From: Sulfuritalea sp.
GTDB taxonomy: Bacteria; Pseudomonadota; Gammaproteobacteria; Burkholderiales; Rhodocyclaceae
Direction: 5' to 3'
Length of the DNA: 64,000 nt
Assembly (NCBI GenBank): GCA_016708585.1
Contig: JADJFK010000005.1
Location: forward strand, 1-64,000
The notes beneath the pieces are model-generated. The model did no database searches. It saw nothing but the letters and a program-made list of their open reading frames with translations, and had not been told where the DNA came from. Each line of letters opens with the position of its first letter. Within the stretch, counting starts at the first letter, position 1. Of the stretch, positions 58,641 to 64,000 are shown in pieces. A program made the position numbers and the translations under genes.

Positions 58641-59417
58641 ATGCAAAAGCAACTGATCGAAAAAGCCAACACCGCCAGCCAGCACACAGGCTACACGGTC
58701 GCCCTGGCGCGCAGCGAAGAGGAAGTCCGCGAAGCGCAACGGCTGCGCTACAAGGTGTTTGTCGAGGAACTCGGCGCCCGCATCCCCACCATGGTGCCGA
58801 ACCACGACATCGACCACTTCGACGCCTACTGCGAACACCTGGTCGTGCGCGAAAGCCATGCCGATCGCATCGTCGGCACCTACCGGATCCTTGCGCCGGA
58901 TGTCGCCCGGACCATCGGCGGCTATTACTCGGAAAGCGAGTTCCGCATCAACCGCCTGCATAACCTGCGCAGCCGCATGGTGGAGGTGGGCCGTTCCTGC
59001 ATCCACCCGGACTACCGCAGCGGCGGCGTGATCACCCTGCTCTGGGCCGGCCTCGCCGATTACATGGTGCGCAACAACTACGACTACCTGATGGGCTGCG
59101 CCTCGATCGGCATGGCCGACGGCGGGCACAATGCCGCCAATCTGTTCGCCCAGCTGGATGCGGCCCAGCTTGCCCCGGCGGAATACCGCACATTTCCCCG
59201 GCACGGGCTGCCCTTCGAACGCCTCGCCAGCGGCCAGCCGGCGCTGATCCCGCCCTTGATCAAGGGCTACCTGCGGGTCGGCGCCTGGGTCTGCGGCCAA
59301 CCGGCGTGGGACCCCGACTTCAACACCGCCGACCTCCTGCTGCTGCTGCCGATGTCGCGCATGAATCCGCGTTACATGCGGCACTTCGTCAAGCCCGCGA
59401 TAACGGTTGCTGCATGA
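58641..59417 (+). CDS. olsB: L-ornithine N(alpha)-acyltransferase, GNAT family
   Basis: This 258-residue protein has the OlsB pattern: LRYKVFVEELGARIP, HDIDHFDAYCEHLVV, and GRSCIHPDYRSGGVITLLW followed by LMGCASIGM. OlsB transfers a 3-hydroxyacyl chain from ACP to ornithine, giving lyso-ornithine lipid, the substrate of OlsA. It has AGGAG upstream and follows olsA by 74 bp. Ornithine lipids contain no phosphorus and are often made under phosphate limitation. Confidence 0.9.
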   Translation: MQKQLIEKANTASQHTGYTVALARSEEEVREAQRLRYKVFVEELGARIPTMVPNHDIDHFDAYCEHLVVRESHADRIVGTYRILAPDVARTIGGYYSESEFRINRLHNLRSRMVEVGRSCIHPDYRSGGVITLLWAGLADYMVRNNYDYLMGCASIGMADGGHNAANLFAQLDAAQLAPAEYRTFPRHGLPFERLASGQPALIPPLIKGYLRVGAWVCGQPAWDPDFNTADLLLLLPMSRMNPRYMRHFVKPAITVAA

Positions 59418-60694
59418 GCAAGGTGAACGTGTCGCCGAACCTGCCCTTCGTCCGCTGTACGCCTACCCCGGACCCCGCCGCGGCAAGCCCGTTGCATGTG
59501 TTGATGCTGAGCGATGTCTACTTCCCGCGCGTCAATGGCGTATCCACTTCGATCCAGACCTTTCGCGGCACGCTCGCCGGGCTGGGCGTCCGGGTCACGG
59601 TGGTGGCGCCCGACTATCCGGCAGCCGACAGTGCGGCCGATGCCACAGACGGCATCCTGCGCCTGCCTTCGCACGCGGTGCCGCTGGATCCGGAAGACCG
59701 CCTGATGCGCTGGAGTTCCCTCGCCGACCTGGATCGCCGTCTCGCCAACGCCGACTTTGATCTGGTGCATGTCCAGACCCCTTTCGCAGCCCACTACGCC
59801 GGCCTGCGCCTGGCGCGGGCGCGCGGCATTCCCTGTGTCGCCACCTACCACACGCATTTCGAGGAATACCTGTTCCATTACGTCCGCTTCCTGCCCAAAA
59901 GCGCCTTGCGCCTGGCGGCCCGCGCCCTGGCGCGCCGGCAATGCAACGCGCTCGATGCCGTGGTCGTGCCTTCGCAACCGATGGCTGCCACCCTGCGCGA
60001 CTATGGCGTCGCCAAACCGCTGCACGTGATTCCCACCGGATTGCCGGAGTCGCAATTCCTGCGCGGCGACGGCCAGCGCTTCCGCGAAACCTGGGACATC
60101 GCGCCGGAACGCAAGGTCGCGCTGTTCGTCGGCCGCGCCGCGTTTGAGAAGAACATCGGCTTCCTGCTCGAAATGACGGCCCTGGCGCGCCGCCAGCGGC
60201 CGAACCTGATGCTGGTCATCGCAGGCGAAGGCCCGGCATTGCCGGCCCTGCGCCGCCAGGCCGCGGCCCTCGGCATCGAGGACCACGTCCGCTTTGTCGG
60301 CTACCTGCCGCGCGATGGCGCCTTGCGCGACTGCTATGCGGCCGCAAATGTATTCACCTTCGCCTCGCACACCGAGACCCAGGGCCTGGTGCTGCTCGAA
60401 GCCATGGCCATCGGCCTGCCGGTGCTGGCCATTCCGGCACTGGGCGCGGCAGAAATCATCAAGCCGGGGCGCGGCGCCATCGCCGCCGCCGAAACGCCGG
60501 AGGGCTTCGCCGAGCAGTTGGTCGGACTGCTGAACCGTCCGACCAGGTTGCTGATCATGGCCGACGAAGCCATCGCCTTCGCCCACGAGTGGAATGCGGC
60601 CAGCCAGGGCGCCCGGCTGGCCGCGTTGTATCGCCGATTGCCGCGCGCGCCGCGCGCGGTCGACTGCTCCCAGGCCCTGCCTGCCAGCCAATGA
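59414..60694 (+). CDS. GT4 glycosyltransferase, likely glycolipid synthase
   Basis: This 426-residue GT-B enzyme begins HVLMLSDVYFPRVNGVSTSI, with HTHFEEYLFHYV and the GT4 EX7E motif in HTETQGLVLLEAMA near residue 320. The sequence resembles enzymes that glycosylate diacylglycerol, such as the Agt glycolipid synthases of phosphate-starved bacteria. Sugar and acceptor are not shown by sequence; the glycolipid role is inferred from olsB, dgkA and the PlcP-like gene beside it. It overlaps the olsB stop and the dgkA start by 4 bp each. Confidence 0.82.
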   Translation: MSKVNVSPNLPFVRCTPTPDPAAASPLHVLMLSDVYFPRVNGVSTSIQTFRGTLAGLGVRVTVVAPDYPAADSAADATDGILRLPSHAVPLDPEDRLMRWSSLADLDRRLANADFDLVHVQTPFAAHYAGLRLARARGIPCVATYHTHFEEYLFHYVRFLPKSALRLAARALARRQCNALDAVVVPSQPMAATLRDYGVAKPLHVIPTGLPESQFLRGDGQRFRETWDIAPERKVALFVGRAAFEKNIGFLLEMTALARRQRPNLMLVIAGEGPALPALRRQAAALGIEDHVRFVGYLPRDGALRDCYAAANVFTFASHTETQGLVLLEAMAIGLPVLAIPALGAAEIIKPGRGAIAAAETPEGFAEQLVGLLNRPTRLLIMADEAIAFAHEWNAASQGARLAALYRRLPRAPRAVDCSQALPASQ

Positions 60695-61086
60695 ATACGG
60701 AACCCCTGGTCCGGGAAAGCCCCTTCAAGGGCCAGACCGGTCTGCGCCGCATCTGGAACGCCCTGGGCTACTCGCTGTCGGGACTGCGCGCGGCCTACCG
60801 CAACGAAGACGCCTTCCGCCAGGAAAGCCTGCTGGCGGCGGTAATGATTCCCGTCGCCCTGTCGCTGCCGGTGCCCGGCATCGACAGGGCCCTGATGATC
60901 GCCAGCGTCCTCATGGTGCTCGTCGTCGAACTGCTCAACTCGGCGGTGGAAGCCGCCATCGACCGCATTTCGCTGGATGACCACAGGCTCTCCAAGCGGG
61001 CCAAGGACATCGGCAGCGCCGCGGTGCTGATCGCCCTGATCAATGTCCTCGCGACATGGTCGCTGGTGCTGCTGCCGTGGTCATGA
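60691..61086 (+). CDS. dgkA: Diacylglycerol kinase
   Basis: This 131-residue small membrane kinase has three hydrophobic helices and the DgkA signature EDAFRQE (near residue 38) and VELLNSAVEAAIDRIS with its catalytic Glu. It phosphorylates diacylglycerol to phosphatidic acid. With a PlcP-like phospholipase and glycosyltransferase nearby it may balance use of diacylglycerol for glycolipid or phospholipid. The start overlaps the glycosyltransferase stop. Confidence 0.93.
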   Translation: MNTEPLVRESPFKGQTGLRRIWNALGYSLSGLRAAYRNEDAFRQESLLAAVMIPVALSLPVPGIDRALMIASVLMVLVVELLNSAVEAAIDRISLDDHRLSKRAKDIGSAAVLIALINVLATWSLVLLPWS

Positions 61087-61279
61087 CGCCGGGGTGCATG
61101 GTGCCGGGTCTGCTGGCGCGCGACCAGTGCCTCAGCCTGGTACATCGGCGCCGGCACGCCGGTGGCGTCGCGGCCGCGGCGTACAGGATTCCCGCGCCGG
61201 GCGGGAAACACCTGCACGGGCAAGCGGTGGCCGCCTTGCCGCCGAGGGGAGAAGCGGTGTATCGCTTTCTTGCCGGCCG

Positions 61280-62113
61280 ATGAAAGTCCGCTCGATTTTC
61301 ATTTCGGACGTCCATCTCGGCACCCGCGGTTGCCAGGCCGATCGCCTGCTCGACTTCCTGCGCGACTACGAGAGCGAAAACCTGTTCCTGATCGGCGACA
61401 TCATCGACTTCTGGGCCATGAACCGCGGCATCCACTGGACCCCGGCGCAGAACACCATCGTGCAGAAAATCCTGCGCCGCGCCCGCCACGGCCAGCGCGT
61501 AATGTTCATTCCCGGCAACCACGACGAGGCGATGCGCGAATACGACGGCGTCTCCTTCGGCGACATCCTGGTCAGGCGCGAGCACATCCACCTCGCCGCC
61601 GACGGCAAGCGCTACCTGTTGCTGCACGGCGACGAATTCGACCAGGTGACGCGCTACCACCGCTGGCTGGCGGTGCTCGGCGATGTCGGCTACGACCTCC
61701 TGGTGCGCATGAACGCCTTGCTGTCGCGGTTGCGCCGGCTGCTGCGCCGCCCCGGCTACTGGTCGCTGGCGGGCTTCGCCAAGAGCCGGGTCAAGCGTGC
61801 CGTTTCCTTCATCTTCGACTTCGAGGACTCCCTGATCCATGCCGTCCGCGAACGCGGGCTGGACGGCGTGATCTGCGGCCACATCCACAGCGCGGCGTTG
61901 CGCAGGATCGACGACGTGACCTATGTCAATTGCGGCGACTGGGTTGATAGCTGCACCGGCATCGTCGAACACCACGACGGTCGCCTGGAGTTGATCCACG
62001 CCTGGCAGCCCGTGGCCACGCCGCAGCTCGCCGATGCCGCGCACAACGCCGTCCCGCCAGCGCCGACTCCTGAGGGCGAACTGGTCTTTGGGCGCAGTGC
62101 AACCGGACTGTAA
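61280..62113 (+). CDS. PlcP-like calcineurin-type phospholipase C / LpxH-family phosphoesterase
   Basis: This 277-residue metallophosphoesterase has all metal-binding motifs: ISDVHLGTRG, GDIIDFWAM, GNHDEAMREY, LLHGDEFDQ and GHIHSAAL, with NCGDWVDSCTGIVEH near the end. It matches the PlcP group of S. meliloti (phosphatidylcholine/phosphatidylethanolamine hydrolysis to diacylglycerol under phosphate starvation), which is often annotated as UDP-2,3-diacylglucosamine diphosphatase. The PWGYWSL-like segment here is RPGYWSLAGFAKSRVKRAV. It stands 193 bp after dgkA, in which I see no other feature. Its tail contains a degenerate repeat copy. Confidence 0.8.
   Translation: MKVRSIFISDVHLGTRGCQADRLLDFLRDYESENLFLIGDIIDFWAMNRGIHWTPAQNTIVQKILRRARHGQRVMFIPGNHDEAMREYDGVSFGDILVRREHIHLAADGKRYLLLHGDEFDQVTRYHRWLAVLGDVGYDLLVRMNALLSRLRRLLRRPGYWSLAGFAKSRVKRAVSFIFDFEDSLIHAVRERGLDGVICGHIHSAALRRIDDVTYVNCGDWVDSCTGIVEHHDGRLELIHAWQPVATPQLADAAHNAVPPAPTPEGELVFGRSATGL
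62046..62071 (+). repeat. 26-bp dispersed repeat, degenerate copy (in plcP-like gene)
   Basis: Five mismatches to the consensus; the CCGCCAGCGCCGACT core is kept. In the plus-strand frame it encodes AVPPAPTP near the C terminus, matching AVSPAPTF in dsrJ. Confidence 0.5.
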
Positions 62114-62172
62114 TAATTATTCGAGGGTCTGCCGGCTAAACTCCCGGCCTTATCCCTGCCTGCATCGCACCC

Positions 62173-63690
62173 ATGGCCCAGCAAATCACCCTGAAACTGG
62201 AAGCCGCCGAAGACAGCCACAGCGCTCTGCAACGGCATCCAGCCCTGGCCGGGGCGACCACCCGCGAACAGCACCAGCTGGTCAGCATCTATTACGACAC
62301 CGGCCGCATGGCCCTGCGCCGTGCCGGTATTCTGCTGCGCCTGCGCAAGCACGGCGCGTCGTGGCAGCAGACCATCAAGCGCCAGGATGACTCCGACGGC
62401 GGCCTGACCCGACGGCCGGAATGGCAGGCGCCCTATCTCAACCACTTCGACTTTTCGCATGTCGATGACGCCGAACTGCGCGAATGGCTGCAGCGCGACA
62501 AGATCGCCGGACGCATCACGGCGATATTCGAAACCAATGTGCGGCGCACCGTCTGGCAAATCGATCGCGGCCCGGGCAGCCGCATCCTGGCCAAGCTCGA
62601 CCGCGGCTGGATTGCCTCCAGCGGCCGCCGTGAAACGATTTCCGAACTCGAGCTGCAACTGCTTTCCGGCAGTGTCGACAGCCTTTACGCCCTCGCCCTC
62701 GAACTGGCCCAGCGCCAGCCGCTGCCGCCGCTGCTGCTGTCGAAAGCGGAACGCGGCTACCGGCTGTTCCACGACACGCCACGGCAACCGGTCAAGGCCG
62801 GCAGGGTGCCGATCGATGCGCAGGACGCGCCGCTCGCGGCATTCCGCCTGATCGCGCTGGACTGCCTGTCGCACCTGCAGCTCAACCACGCCGGCGCGGC
62901 GCGCAGCGACGATGCCGAATACGTGCATCAGATGCGCGTCGCCACGCGTCGCCTGCGCGCCGCCATGCGCATGTTCGGCCCCGTGCTGCCGGACGGCTTT
63001 GCCGGGCAACTGGTGCCGCCGATGCGCGAACTGATGCGCGCCCTGGGCCAGGCCCGCGACCTCGATGTGCTGATGGCCGAGATCGTGGCCCCGGTCGCCG
63101 ACGCCCTGCCGGACGAGCCGCGCCTGACTGATCTCGCCAGCGCCATCACCAATCGCCTGTACGACGCCCGCAACGCGATCCGCCACAGCCTGCGCCAGCC
63201 CGCCTACGGCCAGTTGCTGCTGACCGCCGCCAGCCTGTTGCAGAGCGCGCCCTTCATCGAAGCGCCCGGGGCCGCGGACGAAACGCCTTCCCTGCTGCAG
63301 TTCGCCGACCGGCGGCTGCGCCGCCTGCTGAAGAAGGTCCTCGAACTGGCCGCCGCCGCCCGCGCGGAAAGCCCGCCCTCGCTGCATGAGCTGCGCATCG
63401 GCATCAAGCGGTTGCGCTATGCCATCGAATTCTTCGACCCGATGATTCCCGGCAAGTCCGGCGCCAATGTGATCAGGCGCCTCGCCGGCTTGCAGGAAGA
63501 ACTGGGCCAGCTCAACGACCTGGCCAGCGCCGGCACCCTGCTGATGGTCTGCGCCGGCCGCGACCCGCACCTGCGCGAAGCCGTGACCCTGATCGGCGGC
63601 TGGCACGGGCCGCGTCACGCCGCCCTGCTCGACGACATTCCAGACAAGCTGAAACGGATCCGCGGACTCGAACTGCCACGTCTCGCCTAG
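62173..63690 (+). CDS. CYTH-CHAD domain protein
   Basis: This 505-residue protein has an N-terminal CYTH (triphosphate tunnel) domain (residues 1 to about 205) and a C-terminal CHAD domain with two conserved His/Arg motifs, VHQMRVATRRLRAAMRMF near 251 and LHELRIGIKRLRYAIEFF near 403. CHAD domains bind polyphosphate. CYTH enzymes normally start with ExExK, but here the N terminus is QITLK, so both glutamates are replaced and triphosphatase activity may be reduced or lost. Polyphosphate binding fits the phosphate-related neighbourhood. Confidence 0.9.
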   Translation: MAQQITLKLEAAEDSHSALQRHPALAGATTREQHQLVSIYYDTGRMALRRAGILLRLRKHGASWQQTIKRQDDSDGGLTRRPEWQAPYLNHFDFSHVDDAELREWLQRDKIAGRITAIFETNVRRTVWQIDRGPGSRILAKLDRGWIASSGRRETISELELQLLSGSVDSLYALALELAQRQPLPPLLLSKAERGYRLFHDTPRQPVKAGRVPIDAQDAPLAAFRLIALDCLSHLQLNHAGAARSDDAEYVHQMRVATRRLRAAMRMFGPVLPDGFAGQLVPPMRELMRALGQARDLDVLMAEIVAPVADALPDEPRLTDLASAITNRLYDARNAIRHSLRQPAYGQLLLTAASLLQSAPFIEAPGAADETPSLLQFADRRLRRLLKKVLELAAAARAESPPSLHELRIGIKRLRYAIEFFDPMIPGKSGANVIRRLAGLQEELGQLNDLASAGTLLMVCAGRDPHLREAVTLIGGWHGPRHAALLDDIPDKLKRIRGLELPRLA

Positions 63691-63721
63691 GCGATGTGGC
63701 AGGCTCCGGTTCCACGCCCGT

Positions 63722-64000
63722 TTAGCGGCGCTGAATAAGGTCCAGATGCACCACTAGGTGGGCTTCGTGGGGGCCCCAGGTGTGCGGAATGGCATAGGCC
63801 GGCCCCTCGGCGAGCTGCGCGATCACCGCGCCCTGGCGCACGCAGGATAGCGGTGTCGCGATGTCGAGCGCTTCACCGAAGTGTCGCCTGGCGCGGCCCG
63901 ACAGGATGTTGGCGATCTCCCCCGCCACATCGAGGAAGTTTTCCTCCGACTGCTCCGTCTCTCCCATGGCAGCAAGCACTTCGGTCAGCAGTCCTTGCGG
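63722..64000 (-). CDS. CheX-like chemotaxis phosphatase domain protein (partial)
   Basis: The C-terminal 90 or so residues of a CheX/CheC-like domain: ENFLDVAGEIANILSGRARR, with the E-x2-N motif, followed by a beta-rich end. The frame continues upstream beyond the window edge (QGLLTEVLAAMGETEQ), so the ATG at 63979 is not necessarily the start. It may dephosphorylate CheY-type regulators. It converges with the CYTH-CHAD gene. Confidence 0.72.
   Translation of the reverse strand, partial: PQGLLTEVLAAMGETEQSEENFLDVAGEIANILSGRARRHFGEALDIATPLSCVRQGAVIAQLAEGPAYAIPHTWGPHEAHLVVHLDLIQRR

Noticed and set aside
61280..62113. Annotation of the phosphoesterase as housekeeping LpxH
   Set aside because: The family is shared, but the length, the WSLAGFAKSRVKRAV and NCGDWVDSCT segments and the neighbours fit the PlcP group better. 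It cannot be fully excluded without the rest of the genome.

Overview
The window is GC-rich proteobacterial DNA, most like a betaproteobacterium of the Rhodocyclales type (Sulfuritalea or Sterolibacterium relatives). This is inferred from the reverse-Dsr sulfur-oxidation genes, the tpiA-secG-tRNA-Leu-nuoA..N arrangement and the protein sequences; no 16S gene is present. It looks chromosomal: there are no insertion sequences, integrases, phage genes or CRISPR arrays.

Layout. (1) 1-9277, plus strand: the distal part of a dsr cluster (dsrM cut by the window edge, then dsrK-L-J-O-P-N-R) followed by a uroporphyrinogen-III methyltransferase gene for sirohaem. (2) 9353-10064: a zinc-ribbon peptide and a hemerythrin. 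(3) 10061-21572, minus strand: one long run rnfB - nifJ-like 2-oxoacid:ferredoxin oxidoreductase - rnfC-D-G-E-A - Cys-rich NqrM-like peptide - ferredoxin-NADP reductase, preceded by a promoter and a ~280-nt leader. (4) 21948-30214: housekeeping and stress genes, and a cytosolic NarX/NarL-like two-component pair. (5) 30225-46217, minus strand: complex I (nuoA-N), tRNA-Leu(GAG), secG and tpiA. (6) 46336-51166: an FNR box, frdABCD, a UbiE-like methyltransferase and an unknown gene. (7) 51250-53787: an amidohydrolase, a small exported protein and a MauG-type dihaem peroxidase. (8) 53820-64000: pstSCAB on the minus strand, and divergently olsA, olsB, a GT4 glycosyltransferase, dgkA, a PlcP-like phosphoesterase, a CYTH-CHAD protein and a partial CheX-like gene.

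How it fits together. Most genes serve electron transfer. Dsr oxidises stored sulfur; Rnf and the 2-oxoacid oxidoreductase link ferredoxin, NADH and ion gradients; complex I and an FNR-controlled quinol:fumarate reductase complete aerobic and anaerobic chains. The right-hand end is a phosphate-starvation module. Two back-to-back PHO boxes, each with a -10 element at the same distance, lie between pstS and olsA, and the rightward genes can swap phospholipids for ornithine lipids and glycolipids.

The most unusual signal is a 26-bp dispersed repeat with at least seven good copies. Most sit in frame inside coding sequences (rnfG, nifJ, nuoG twice, frdA, dsrJ), reading KVGAGDTA on one strand and AVSPAPTF on the other. 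Cautions: nifJ, nuoE and nuoF carry single-base frameshifts, and there are two long G-tracts. These look at least partly like sequencing or assembly errors.
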